A stretch of 64,000 nucleotides of DNA from Setaria digitata. Lineage: Eukaryota > Nematoda > Chromadorea > Rhabditida > Setariidae. Shown in pieces: positions 38,085-51,872 of this stretch. Position 1 is the stretch's first letter, and each line of letters starts with the position of its first letter. Below the pieces are notes generated by a model. The model did no database searches, was not told the origin of the DNA, and worked only from the letters and a program-made list of their open reading frames with translations. The stretch is taken from assembly GCA_003640385.1 (NCBI GenBank), contig RCAB01000203.1, positions 1-64,000 on the forward strand. Direction: 5' to 3'. The position numbers and the translations under genes are program-made.

Positions 38085-38300
38085 TATTTTCACTTTCAAT
38101 ACAGAAAAATGCTTCATTACTTAATTTTTATTTTCAATATAACAGCATGTTCTATTACTTATTTTCATTTCCAATATAGCAACAACCCCATTACTTAATT
38201 TTTATTTTCAATATAACAACGTGTTCCACTACTTACTTCCATTTCCATTTCCAAAGCAACAAAATGTTCTATTGCTTTTTTTCACTTTCAGTGCGAAAAC
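38085..38300. repeat. imperfect minisatellite, about 35-45 bp unit
   Basis: Four to five degenerate units built on C-[AT]-TTAC-TTA-TTT-CA-TTT-CAATATA-CAACA-TGTTC, giving a short chance open frame rich in F, H and Y. Confidence 0.75.
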
Positions 38301-41300
38301 AAAAAAATTGAAAAGTGAAATTCAAAAAAAAAAAAAAAACAGGAAGAGAAATTTAAATTATTTTGTGAAAATGTTACTCAACAAAGTTTTCTATTAGTAA
38401 TTTGGACAATTTTTCTATTTTCTTCCTCTTTTCTCCGTACCATTTCGCTTTTATTTCATTACTTCCTTTTATCTTTTTTTTTTTTTTTTTTTTTTTTTTT
38501 GAGAAGCAATGATCAAAAATTTTTGTATTTGTTACTAAAAAAGAAAAATAATGAAAAGTGAAAGGAAATGAAAACTTAGCAATTGTTAGTAAGTAATATT
38601 GTCTTAATTAACTTTCATTGATATATTAAATAGCACTAAACATAATAAATTTTTAAAATAAATTTGTTCAAAGAAAAAAAAAAGATGGAAGCTGATAATA
38701 AATAATTGAATAAATATTTATTGGAAATGAAAGTGTAGCATCAAATGTTGACAAGTTTTATTTGAAATATGTTTTTTTCTTTTCTCTTTGAAATTTTATT
38801 CGAAATTAAGTAACTGTAAAAGATGGTGGCAATTGATAAAAAAAAAAATGGAAAAAAGAAAGTAAATATTAAATTGCATCAGAAATGAAATAACAAACAA
38901 AAAACTGGCAATAACTGAAATGTGAATAGAAGTGAAATTAAAATGAAAATGAAAAATTAAGATAAATTGACGGAGCAACTTTCCTTTACATTTTTTTTTT
39001 TCTTTTTTTAGATAAAACAAAATTACATTAAGTTCTGAATTTATCTTTCAAATTATGATACAATAAATGTCATTGTTTTCAAATAAATTTTCGTAATTTT
39101 CATAAAAAAAAAAGTTGATATGTTTGATTGGAATTTTTTCATACTTCACAAAATTGAAATCATCATTTGATATAGAAATTACAGTACAGAACTTTCAAAT
39201 TTTAGATAAACAAATTTAAATCCTTATTGGGAATTGTTACTATCTTCAAAAATTTCAATCAAAAATAAAGGAAAAAAAAAAAAAAAGAAAATTAATAATA
39301 GCATTCCCTGGCTGTTGTTACTAAATATTCAGCTTCTTTGCTCTATTTAAGTTATTGAAATTTTGAAAAAGTTTTATCGTTGCTGAAATCATACATTACA
39401 TTTTATTGGATTGATTGTATTTTTTGACTTTATATTATCCAAATTTTAATTAATAATCTCACTTTTCTGTTCCCAACTTCTAGTGATAGTAATAGCTCTA
39501 CTTTAGGCAACTTATTTTGGTTTAAATTTTCTTCTTTAAGCTTAATTTAATTCTGCTGCAACTTAATTTAGCGTTTGCAAATTAAAATAATAAAGTAATT
39601 GTAATTCTGAAATGCTCCTGTATATAGTTACATAATAATTGCAAAATAGAAAATTAAGAAAATTAATTTAAAGTAATTTAATTTTATTAAAGAAATTAAC
39701 AAACAAAACTAATTTCCACTTGCTATATTCAGTGAAAACAAATTCACATATAATGAGGAAGTATTAAATAACAAATTAGGTAAATTATTTCCATTTTTTA
39801 GACCTTACTGAAATTAGTCGTTACTATTAGGAAATTGAAATTATCAACCATCAGTGGATGAAGAGAGAGAAAGAAAAAAATGAACTTAAATGAAAAAAAT
39901 TTTACGAGTGATTTTTATTTTCCCTTTATTAAGTGATAAATTTGAAATTTATTTTTTTTGTCAAATATTTAAATTTCTCGTTCTTTTTTCCTCACAATAG
40001 AAGATAGTCAAAAGAACGACCATTGGCTGATAAATATGATTTTTTTTTATTGAGTACTTAAATACTCATTTTTAATTAACGATATTCGAAAGAAAGAAGC
40101 ATTATTGAACAATTGAGAACTGTAATAGATTTAATATTTGATTTCTTTTTCAATTGCAAATGCATTAATTGACACCATCGATTTTTGATGCATCGAAACG
40201 ATTGAAACTGCAAAAATTATAACTCTTTCCTTTTGCAATATAACTTTGTTTCATTTCACATTTATTCTTTAACTGTTCATGATTGGTGACAGATTTTAAA
40301 GGTCATTTTCATTTCAATTTCTGATTTCAAAATTGGTGATTTGTTGTTTAAAGTGATTCTTGATGAAAATTGAACACAATTAAAAAATAGCAATGCTCGA
40401 AGACATGAATTATCCGTCAAGAACTAACATTTCAATGGTAATTACTAAAATTTTTAGCACTTAATGCAATTTGTAATAATGAATACTAAAAATCGAAATA
40501 ATTAACTTAATTTGTAACTGCTAGAAGCAGGTAATAATCAATACTGAAAAAATAATCGAAAAAGAAGCGAAATCAATAATGCAAATTCTCTTGTAAGGAA
40601 TTAAAATTCAATTAGGCAATTAATTTTGCCAAATATTTGTATCAAGTCATAGAAAGAAAACTGGGCCAAATTAGCTAATCAATTCTATTCGAAATTTCGA
40701 GTAAACAAATATTTTCAAAAACATTAAAGTAAACAAAATAAATTGTAATTCTACAGAATTGAAGTGAAACAAACGATAAGCTTTTTTGACTCAAATAGAA
40801 CTTCAATACTTAATTTCAACTTTTTTGTTTATTTTATCATTACTTTTTTTTTTTTTTTTTTTTTGTCAAAAAATGGTAGCGTAAAATTTTTACGTGATGT
40901 GATAAATTATTTAAATCAATTTTATCTGCCTTTTTTTTTTTAATTTCACAATATCATCCAACTGAATTAATGCTAGCAAATGAATGTTAATTAATTTAGG
41001 ACATTTAATTCAAGGAAGAAATTAAATTGCAAAATCAAAAAAAAAAAAAAAGATTAAGCAAGGTTTGTTGATAATTAATTAGTGCGATCAAAATAGTTTA
41101 AAAATACATTTTGCATTATTATAAATAATTTAGCATGCAAACTAAACCTTTCCTTTTCTCGAGAATTTGATTTATCGCCCGAAATGACCGCTTGAATAGT
41201 AAAAAAAAAAAAAAAAAGTTAATTCTTTTGCACAACAACCATTAATAATAAATTAAATAAGTGTTACATACAATAATTGAAATCAAAAAATGCTAATGAT

Positions 41301-41714
41301 TTTGTACATAAAACTTAAAATAAATTTTCCCGTCAAAATGAATTCCTTTTCTCCTTAAAAAAAAAAAAAAAAAGGCGAAATTTTGTATGAACCATTTTGT
41401 GGTTCCACTTACACCACCTAAAATAAAAACGTACAAGCATTAAATAATGCAGCATAAATTTAATAATTAAATAGTTCAAAAGCAAAACAATACTCTTATT
41501 TAATCATTTCTATTTGAATTTTTTTCTTTCTTGATAAAATATTCAAACAAAAAAAAAAAAAAAAAAAAAAAAACTCCCACATTTTATAGCATACCTGTTT
41601 TAAATACATTATTATGATTTGTTCCATTATTTTTCATCTCATTCATTTTTCTTCTATTCCATTACTATTCTTTTCTTTTTTTTTTTATTTTGAATTTTTA
41701 ATTAGCCATTTCTC

Positions 41715-41747
41715 TTTTACCTGTCCTTCATAAAAGGACAGGTAAAA
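41715..41747. repeat. perfect inverted repeat, 14-bp stem, 5-base loop
   Basis: TTTTACCTGTCCTT, loop CATAA, then AAGGACAGGTAAAA. The arms are exactly complementary. Each strand carries GGACAG|GTAAAA, a good 5' splice-site-like sequence, because of the symmetry. Confidence 0.9.
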
Positions 41748-42484
41748 ATAGAAGGAAAAAATAAAGTTTAAAAATATATTTTGGTATGCAATGAATTACT
41801 TCATTTGTCATTAGTTGCAGTTCCACTTCTACTATTAATATGCTTTGATTAAATTTTCGTAAAAATTTCAATTTTTATTCATAATTTTTTTTTTTAACCT
41901 TTGTTTTTCTTCTTTTCCTTTTTTTTTTTTTTCTAAAATTTCAATGAATTTTTTTGTTTTTTTTTTGTTTTTTTTTTTTTTTTTAGGTTACCAAAAATCT
42001 AATGAACATTTTTGTTTTGTTACACATCTCGAGCAATTCACTGAGAAATAAAACATTAATTATTTATTTATCAATTGGATTTAATTAAATCGTTGACAGC
42101 AAAAAAAAAAACACACACACACACAAGGTAATGAAGAAGAAGAGAAAGAGTACGAATGAAAAAGGTCATCGAAAAATTATTTGCTTACATATACTATTAA
42201 AACAAAAAAAAAAAAAAAATGATTTTAAATACTTGATATTTTATAAACAAAATTTTATTAAACCAGAAAAAAAAAAGAGTTTTTTTGGAGTAAAATTTTT
42301 TTCATTGAAATTTCCATCATCAAATGATGGCTGCTTTTTTCTTTCCCTTCTCGTATGAAATTATTTTCTTGATTTGCCAAATTTGTAAATAATTAATTAA
42401 CACTGATTAACAGGGCAGAAGTATAATTTAATTTGAAAGTTCAAATTTTTTGCACATTACTTCATCATTTTTCTTTCTTTTTTT

Positions 42485-42755
42485 TTTGCTTTTCTTTTCT
42501 AATTTTATAATTATCAAAACATACGAGCAATAATTTCATTTGGAGATTAAATTTTCACTGGAAATTTCTCAATAAAAATATTAAATACAAAATTTTTTTT
42601 GATTAATTTTCTTGCCCTTNTTTGCTTTTCTTTTCTAATTTTATGATTATCAAAACATACGAGCAATAATTTCATTTGGAGATTAAATTTTCACTGGAAA
42701 TTTCTCAATAAAAATATTAAATACAAAATTTTTTTTGATTAATTTTCTTGCCCTT
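42485..42755. repeat. 135-bp duplication around N at 42620 (probable assembly join)
   Basis: Positions 42485-42619 and 42621-42755 are both 135 bases long and nearly identical (ATAATTATC versus ATGATTATC). Confidence 0.95.
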
Positions 42756-43680
42756 TTTTTTTTTCTATTTTAAAAATCGAACTAATAGTTTCTGTTAATT
42801 TAATTACTAATTTGAGAAGGTTTGACATGTGCTTTTAGTAAACAAAGATTATATTAATTATTTGTTGTCAATTTAAGAATTGTGATAGTTTCAAGAAAAT
42901 TCGTAGGGCTATTAAATGCGTGATTAGAGTAATTAAAAATTTCTAATACTACATACAGTATTTATTAGTATTTATTACTTTCGTATGTGCACCCATGTTC
43001 ATCAAGTTGAAAAATAAATACTTGGCCAATTATTAATAATTAGAATTTCAAAAAAAAAAAAACATTTTTTGGATATTAAGATTAGCTTAATGTTAATGAA
43101 TTTTTTAGCAAACTTATTTACTTACATTCATTGAGAATAATTATGGACTAATTAATTTCTGATTAATAAATTATCCCTGTTTTGTATCATTTTGTATTTT
43201 GCTAATTTAAATGCGCATTTAAAATATTTTTGCAAATTTAAAAGTTCAAAAAATATTTCGCCACATTTTTGATTTTATGCAAATGTGACAAATTTTCTTT
43301 TTTTTTTTTTTTTTTTCTCGGTTTGTAACTCTTTTTCAGACTTTTATTTCATTTGTGTGAAGAAAAATCTCATATCTGATGTGTAAGTGAAATTGTAAAT
43401 TCACATCAAGGTAACTTTAATTAATGCCAATTTTGCGGTCCACTGAATAGATATTATCCTTTTAATGCAACAATAAATTGATTACATTGTAATTTGAAAT
43501 TTAACAAATTGAACAAACAGAAACTCATAAAAATGTTTCATTGGGAGAAGAAAAAAAAAAAAAAAAAAAAATTTATGCAATCGAAATATAAACTTCTTTA
43601 TCATACAAAAGGATAATATTTTTTATATTTTATTTTCTTTTTTTCGAATTCATTTCTAAGCAAAGAAGAAGAAAAAAAAA

Positions 43681-43988
43681 CAAGAGAACAAAATTTTATT
43701 AATTAATATGTTAGAAAATAAAAAAAAAAAAATACGGTAAAAAAAATTTACAAAATAGCATATATATATATATAAAATATTATATTATATTATATAACTA
43801 TATATATATAATCAAAATATGGAATGAATCAATTCNCAAGAGAACAAAATTTTATTAATTAATATTTTAGAAAATAAAAAAAAAAAATATGGTAAAAAAA
43901 ATTTACAAAATAGCATATATATATATAAAATATTATATTATATTATATAACTATATATATATAATCAAAATATGGAATGAATCAATTC
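43681..43988. repeat. ~155-bp duplication around N at 43836 (probable assembly join)
   Basis: Positions 43681-43835 and 43837-43988 match apart from poly-A and TA-run length and one or two substitutions. Both include an internal (TA)n and TATTATATTATATTATA stretch. Confidence 0.95.
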
Positions 43989-44279
43989 TGTTTTATTTTG
44001 CAAAAAGGTAATAATTATTTATTTATTTATTTTTTTTTTTTTTTGAATTCATTTTGAAGAAAGAGAAAAAGAATAAAAGAACGAAATTTAATTTTAATAA
44101 ATAATAATTTCAGAAAAAAAAAAAAAAAAAGCACTAAACAAAAAAAAATTCACAAGATAGCAAATAATTGTTCGAATTATAATATGAAAGTTGTAAGCAG
44201 GAAAACGATGATTAATCTAATTAATGCATTGTGATCAAGTTTGAAAAGGGAAAAAAACAAAAATTAAATACAAGTGATG

Positions 44280-44510
44280 GATGAAACTGAATGAAGAAGT
44301 ATGATAGAAGTGAGGCTGAGGTGAAAGGTAAGTGGTATTTTTAACGGGAGAAACCGGAGGCGGCAAGCTAGGAGAAAGCAGGGTGGTGTACGGGGTACGG
44401 GATGGATAGGGAATTCGCGGAGGACAGGAATGGGAGAAGGAAGAAAGAAAAAAAAAAAAAACCGGGAAACGGGAAAAGCGGGTGAGGAAGGAGGAACGGA
44501 ATAGATGATG
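44280..44510 (+). other. G-rich purine island of unknown role
   Basis: About 230 bases in which the plus strand is largely purine and unusually GC-rich for the region, with many GGG and GAGG blocks (CGGAGGCGGCAAG, GTACGGGGTACGGGATGG). It contains a consensus donor AAAG|GTAAGT near 44328. No long open frame is present. It could be a promoter or first-exon region, a non-coding RNA, or simply compositional drift. Confidence 0.5.
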
Positions 44511-44856
44511 TTTTATAAAACATGCTTATTCTCGTTTACTCTTTAATAAATAAACTAACTGCTCATTAATTACTTAATTACCACTAAAATTAAGCATGAC
44601 GATAAGGCTAAATATTACCATTGTAAAAAGAAACTTGTTTTTAATTTTTGCACGATTTTTATATTTTAAAATGAAAAAAAAAAAAAGGAAAAAAATTGAA
44701 ATTAAAATTTAGCAAGAATTTACTTACTCTAAATGAAGCAATTTCTTTTACATTTTCTTTGTTTTTATCTAACATTTTGTTTGGAAAAATTAGTTCAAAA
44801 AATATACAAATGCAACGTATTTTCATCTATACAGAGAGAATATATATACTTTTTTC

Positions 44857-44889
<33 letters not shown>

Positions 44890-46769
44890 AAATAATTTCA
44901 AGAAGACTGAATAAAAAGAAAAAACATTTGTCTTCTTCAGCTTTCTCGTCTTTTTTCTTTCCCTCCTTTTCAAAAATCTAATTTTAATTTGGGAAAAAAT
45001 TTGTAGAATTTGATTTTTTTTTCCTTTTTTTTTCTTAGCATCTATCTAGCTCATGTATACAGTCTCGAGAAGAAAAAAGTGTGTCAAAATTAAACGTTGA
45101 GAAAAAAAAAGAGAATTCGAAAACTGTAAAACATATTAACTGATTTAAAATCTCAAAAAAAAAAAAAAAAAAAAGAAAAGAAAAAGAAGAAGAAACAAAA
45201 AACTGCTTCAATTAGTGATTGGAAGTAAGTAAAAAGAAAAAAACTTTAAAAATTTATAAGAAATTTAAATTAATAACTCTTATATTTTTTAATTCTTTGT
45301 GTGTGTGTGTGTGTATTTTTGTCCATATAAAATATGAAACTGATGCATAAAATAGTTTCTTAATTTATCAATTTCTTAATTATTTTGTTAATTTTAGAAA
45401 AGCAATTAAGTACATCGAACAAAAATACTGATTTAAAAAAAAAAAAAAAAAAAGAAAAAGAAATCAATTTAACTAATAAAATAACTACTTCAAATAAAGG
45501 TCATGGTGACTGTTTTGTGGCAAAAAGTCATCCCACTGTCCCTCTACCTTTTTTTTTCACCGTAATTCTCGAGGTCAAAGGATAAATTGTTTTGTTTAGT
45601 CATAAACACGCAGATGAATTACAACATGCCAGTGTTCCAAATCGAGAAAAATGATTCGCTGATAAACGATAAAATGAAATCACTATCCCGAAATAACAAT
45701 TTAATCAGTATTTAAAAACATAAATACTAAAAACAATGGTTATTATGTATTTGAAAGCATAAAATTATGCGTAACAAATGATCAGTTATTAATATCAATA
45801 TCAAAAAATATTGCTTTATTGAATTTTGAGAAATTTTCATCCGTTTTCTTTTTTTTTTTTTTATTAAAAAGGGAAGAAAAAAATTACAAAAAAAAATATT
45901 TTCACTTTTTTTTCGTAATAAATATACAAGTTTATATCAACTGAAATGTAGTGAAAATTAATACATGTATGTTTAGTTATTATATTTATATCAATTACTA
46001 AATTTTTAATTTTTACATAATAAATTAAAATTTTGAAATAAAACAAAATTTGAAGGAGACTTTTTTTCTCAAAAAAAAATTTTAATTAATTAAATAAATC
46101 ATCGATGATACAATGTAAATATTATTTACCCACCCATTCATCGAACTTCAGATCATTATTACAAAAGCATCAATTCTCAAATTGCTTCAAATAATTTTTT
46201 TTTTTTTTGTATTAAAAATTAGACAAAAAAAGGAAAAAAGAAAGGAATGGCTCACCTGCAGAGCAACTTATTTCCTTTGAAATTTCAGTTATTAGAAATT
46301 TGTGGAAAAGATGAAATCATTATATTTTCTTTTTTTTTTTTTTTTTTGTTTTATTGCAAAAAAAAAAGAAATTTAAGAAAAAAATTAGCACTAAGTGCGT
46401 ATTTGACCTAAATTTTCTTTTTTTTTTTTCGCTTCTAAAACTAAACAAAAAAAAAAAAAATTGAAATAAATACTAGTAATATCAGCAATAATTGGGAAAT
46501 TAAAAATTAGAAACTTTCACAAGCTCTGTCATAATTTTCATAATAAACTGTGCCAAATTATTATTACTGTTATTTATTATACGCATATTCTTTGGTATTA
46601 TTTGCTAATATTTGATTATATTATAAAAATGCAACACAAATAGTTTGCCGTTTCGAAAGGATTGTTAAAATGAAACAATTTTAAACATATAAAATTCTCT
46701 CAAGTTTGAATTTCCAAGAAATGCAATTGTTTGGGATGAAAAAAGAACAATCACTTCTCACTCATTCTT

Positions 46770-46808
<39 letters not shown>

Positions 46809-48199
46809 TTCAACTTCCTTATCATTTCTAATCACATTAAGAAATTCAAATATCTACGCACAAACCTTTCACATCGCGATTACGAAAAATTACATTTGTA
46901 AAAATTACATTTGTTCTTTTGTGAAATTTGTTCATCATTCATTTTTGATTCAACTTTTCTCATATCAATTAAATTTCCAAGAAATTATCAACTGAATAAG
47001 TTATTATGTAGGAGACATCTCTAGACTTGCAATAATTGGTAAACTTATTATCAACAAATCAGTGTGTCTAGCTAGCAATTTTTGAAAAAGAAATATAGCC
47101 TAAATTAATTATAACTCGCCAATCACCATCATGACCGATACAGCATGAATCTTTGACAAAAAAAAAAAATCTCTAACAAGAGATTGCTCTTAATTAAAAG
47201 TTACTGTAAAAGAAAAAGAAGTTACTAAAATTCACATTCCCAATATTATAATTATTTACGAAGTTATAAATATATAACGTCTTAATGTTTACGAATAATT
47301 TTGGATGACAGAGAAAAAAAAAGGATAGAAAATTGAACTGCAGGAAGTCTAAACTAGTAAATTCATGAGAATGTTTTTATTTATGTACATATAATGAATG
47401 GAATCGGTAAAATAGCTGTACTTGCACACTTCTATGAGTAATGTCGAATTTACAATGAGAATGTTAAAAAAAAAAAAAAAGAAGGAAAAAAAAAGGAAAA
47501 AACTTAAAAAGGAAAAACCGCCTTCCATAAAGAAAATTTGTTTTTTTTTTTTTTTCTCTTCATTTTTTGTTATGATATTATGAAAAGAAGAATTTTGGTA
47601 TGAAACAAAAAATAGAATGAGGAAAAAAGAAGGACTTTGAAGAACATTGACAGCTGCCATGTTGCTAATGACGAAATCATCAAAATTATCAGGACTACTG
47701 CAGTATTTTGAGAGAAATGAAAAGATAGTAAAAAAAAAAATTAATCAGAACAATTTTTACCAAATCAGATCCTTGCTCATATTAGGATCTATTTTCTATA
47801 GCATACAAATATTTTTCTTTTTTTTTTAACTAGATGCTTTGTTGTGATTATCACTGGGCAATGTGCGACTTTGCACAAGAAATATAAGTATCATATTCTT
47901 CTCCGTCTGATATAATTTATAGCACTATTGAAATTTACGTGAATCGACACTTGGAAAGAATCCTATCATACCGGACATTTAAGTTTTTTTTTTTTCTCGA
48001 CTATGAAAGGGAATGAAAAATGAAACAGTATCAAAATATACCAGAATAAAGTTGACTTATTTGGAAGAAGTATAACAAAAACCAACATCATTAACATGCT
48101 TCATGTCAGATGACAGAAAAATAAAAGATCCCAAAAAAAGTGACACCTGATATAAGAACATGAAGAAACTTTTTTCAAAAAATCTGAGGAACAAAATGC

Positions 48200-50786
48200 T
48201 CACAAAAAGTATGGTGCAACAATACGATCTGGTTTTTCACGTTCATTATCACTGGCTTCGTCAAAATATTTTACTTGACGTTCATTTGAAGTTATCTGAA
48301 GAATTGCAGCTTCATTCCCACAACGGTAACAATAGTTTGGAGCTGGAAAATTCAAAGCAAGAGAATTTTCTATGATTATTTACAGAACTGTAGAGTGAAT
48401 CAAACATGTGTAGGATAATACGCGATAATACGTAACTGAGTTCCATCACACACATGTTAGAAAATCACAGATCTCGAAAGTATTTTTAAAAAAGATTGGA
48501 AACGTTTAGCGTCATTTCATCAAGCACATATCCTACAAAATTAATGTATTTTTTATGCCATATTTCTCAAAATGGATATATTATTCATATTCGAAACAAT
48601 CATCAAAGATACTCATATTTATTAAGTCGTAGTTCTGCTTATAAAACTTCTATTTCAGACTGAAAAACTAATTTCATTTCAGGGTTACCGAACATCTTTA
48701 ACAGTGAGATTAGTCGCAAATGTAAGCAAAAAGGCAATAAATTACCTGACCAAACAGTGCACAACATATCATCCCAGATATACTTGAAACCTTCCAGTAC
48801 CAACTGATGAGACCGGCATATTAATGTGAGATCGTTAGCATACATGAAACGTTTCGTTACTTCCTGACCGAATAGCTGTAAATAATATAAGTTATAAGCA
48901 AAAGAAAAGAAAAAAAGGAAATATAGCACAAGTTCCCTTAAAATAAAGTTTAGAAACATTCAATGAATAAAAAGCAACCCATCCGGCGCCTCTTGGACTT
49001 AGTTCCCATCCTTCTTCGGTTGGCTCTGGATCAGACCATACTAAATCGCATAAAGCACCTTTGCTTGGAATTTCGACAGCTCTAAAATTACCAATATGAA
49101 CACATAGAAATCCAATCCCCGCTGACAGTTCCTGATTACTTTTTGATATTCTGATCTTCTGGTTAAAATTCCTTTTTGGAATATTTGGAAAATGGCTAGA
49201 GAAAAAATAAGTAATAAAAGAAAAATTAAAGACAAATACCTATCCAAAGTAAATAGTTTTTCAAGAGTCTTGACCTCGGGTGACAATCCACCATGAACAC
49301 ACAAAATCTGATTATCAATTAAGGCACCGACAGGTAACATATCAAATACCTAAACATTTTTACGACTGAAAAAGACGTTTTATGCATTTTCTTATAATTA
49401 TATCCCTTATCAAATTAATAGTTTCCATGATCCAACCTTACAGCAACAGCGCCAAACCATGGCATGTCCATATTTTTGTATACACTCATCATAAAAACCA
49501 TAAACAGCTGAGATACGTCGAGATTCGTGATTTCCCCGCAGAAGTGTCACTGATTCCGGATACCTGAGCATCAACGTGAACAAATATGTTAGCGTCTCTA
49601 AGCTGTAGTATCCTCTGGAAAATCATTTCAAAATTTTTTCAAACAGTAACTAAATAACTACTAAATGGAAACAGTGATGCGCAAAACAAAAAAAAAAAAA
49701 ATGAACTCTAAAATCGAGATGTATCAAAAGCATAAATTATATCAAATAGCTTTAAATGGAACGAACCTATCAACATAATCACCCATAAAAACATATCTTG
49801 TAGATGGCACACGACCACCAGTTTCGAATAATTTCAACAAATCATAAAACTGTCCATGTATATCACCACAAACAGTTACCGGTGATGGTATTTCAACGAT
49901 ATTTGATTCATGTGACAGACGAGTAACCAACCTGAAGATAGAATATGAAAATAAATTTGAAGTAAATAATAGTTTCTAAATACAAGAGACAGTTAATGAA
50001 TCGAAATGGAGAATTTAAACTGCAGCACTTTGAACTACTGTACTTCCAGTAAAGACTTAAATTGCAAACTTCTCCATAAATTATCAATTAAAAATGTCGG
50101 ATTTTAAAATTTGTTAAATTTAATAGGGAAAAAAGTAATTTACATATCACAGAGTAAAATCATCTCATCTTCCGGCAAATACTGACACTTTGAAGTTTCT
50201 TCCACCCATCTATCTGCATCAACCGTTAATCCCCGATAATTTAATTGATATTGCACTTCTTCATCATCACCGCTTCCATGTTGCTCCTCTCCTGCTCTTG
50301 TCATAGTCTAAAAACTATTAATGAAAAAATTTCATATAAAAATTTCAGAATCGATTTTATACTCAGCCAAATACTGTTTACATCCACTATGAAATACTCT
50401 GCTGCTCATCACTGGAATGAAAAATCCAATCCATCCCAAAAAAAAAATTGACAAATCATTTCATATAATAATACCTTACAAGAATCCATGAATACATGCA
50501 GGGGTTGCCTGTCCTGCACACTTAATAGACTACCAGAGAATGATAGCTTATTTCAAATCCATAGATTCAAATTTAAATTCTTTTAATTTATCAAATTTAT
50601 AATTAAATGAAAAGTTTATTTCTCACCACAATCTTCTTAAATAAAGGAAAGCTACATATAAAAAAGAAAAAAAAAAAAAAGAAATATCCACTGGAACTGA
50701 CAAACCTTCCGACGTTCTCCTCTGCATGCTCTGCGAAACTTACTACTGCGTGAAAACCTACGTTTCTTTCTCTTGAATGGATTCAT
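48200..50786 (-). CDS. pph-6: Ser/Thr protein phosphatase PP6 catalytic subunit
   Basis: Exons 50706-50786, 50144-50307, 49767-49931, 49437-49614, 49240-49349, 48979-49081, 48746-48875 and 48200-48342 give 357 residues, all in phase. PPP metallophosphatase motifs are complete: GDIHGQ, GDYVDRG, RGNHES, an HGG in CVHGGLSP, and the last metal histidine in ICRSHQLV. The C-terminus PYFL is the PP2A-family tail. [40 protein letters not shown] and GAGWLFG match PP6 better than PP4 or PP2A. PP6 binds SAPS and ankyrin subunits and acts in mitosis and Aurora A control. The first exon adds an unusually basic 27-residue leader (KRKKRRFSR) that human PP6 lacks; translation could instead begin at the Met at 50304. 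The GrpE gene lies upstream on the same strand. Confidence 0.93.
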
Positions 50787-51872
50787 ATTCTTGAGTTGTA
50801 AAAATTATTTACAAGCTAGAGAAACTACCAACAGACTAAAATTTAATCATGTTACTTAATTGCTTAGATGAATTTCATCACCTAAATCCTTACACCTATA
50901 TCCTTTCCCTAATCTCTTCATTTTGACATCACCTTCCCCTTTGCAGAATTTCATCATTTCATTATATTCTACTTAAGCAACTCTAGACTGTAGATCATAT
51001 TCATACAAAATATCTTAATCATTTACCTTGTAGAATAAAAAGACAAAAAAAAAGAAAAAAGAAGAGAAAATTTCCAGAAAAACCTACCATAGATAATAAA
51101 TTCTGCACACCGAAGAATATTCACGCTCATATGCAAGTGCTATGATTCAATTACGGATAAAACCTCTTTTAATGCCCTCCACTAGAGATCTGTATAGGAG
51201 AGAAAATGGAATTCCTCACTTCAGAAATGATGCTAAATGTAACGAAAACAATGAAAGAATGTTTCCACAATCCTTTTAATAAGAGAAGATTTAAATAAAA
51301 TTCGAAAGCTTTCTAACAAATGGAAAATTTCTTAATTTAACGAATTCAACACAGTTGCTATGCTGAAAAATTAACCCGAACATATCTCCCAATATCTTGA
51401 AAACAATCTTGTTTTTAAAAAAATTATATACGGAGTCTGTTGTACTCCAACAATATTCTCATATGCAGCAGCTAAATTATTTAAAATTAGTTATAAAACA
51501 TTTACTAGCTTTACATACTCAGAGTAAAGTATCCAGTAATTCAAAGAAAATGAGCACAAATGTTACAAAACTGAACATGTTGAAACAATTATGATATAAT
51601 AACAGAAATGATTTTAATAAAAAGAAGGGTCTTTATTTTTTCTTCACGTATTCCTCACAAAAATCAACATTTGGATAGATAAAAATATGTCAGAATCAAG
51701 TGAAACAATTATCAAAAGTACCATCAAACACAATCACTGTACAACACCCACTTTTGCTGCACGAATAGGGCGATTCTGNTCTTCACGTATTCCTCACAAA
51801 AATCAACATTTGAATAGATAAAAATATGACAGAATCAAGTGAAACAATTATCAAAAGTACCACCAAACACAA
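50787..51872. other. spacer between GrpE and PP6 genes
   Basis: About 1.1 kb between two same-strand genes. It contains the GrpE 3' UTR and a left-hand copy of the duplication around the N at 51779. No other gene seen. Confidence 0.6.

Larger units (their letters stand above)
37111..48199. other. 11-kb A/T-rich gene desert
   Basis: No protein-coding gene was recognised on either strand across about 11 kb upstream of tyrosinase and downstream of the phosphatase gene. The sequence is very A/T-rich with A or T runs up to about 35 bases (for example 38470-38500 and 46771-46801). It holds two N-linked duplications, a minisatellite near 38085-38300, a perfect hairpin at 41715-41747 and a G-rich purine island near 44280-44510, each listed separately. 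Confidence 0.7.

Noticed and set aside
38796..39020. Hydrophobic small frames in the 37-48 kb region, suggestive of small membrane proteins
   Set aside because: They come from TTT-, TTC- and ATT-rich sequence, have no splice-site support and no conserved pattern; poly-T tracts give false membrane segments.
42110..42126. Short (AC)n next to an AAAAAAA run as a regulatory site
   Set aside because: Ordinary microsatellite in A/T-rich intergenic DNA with nothing to connect it to a gene.
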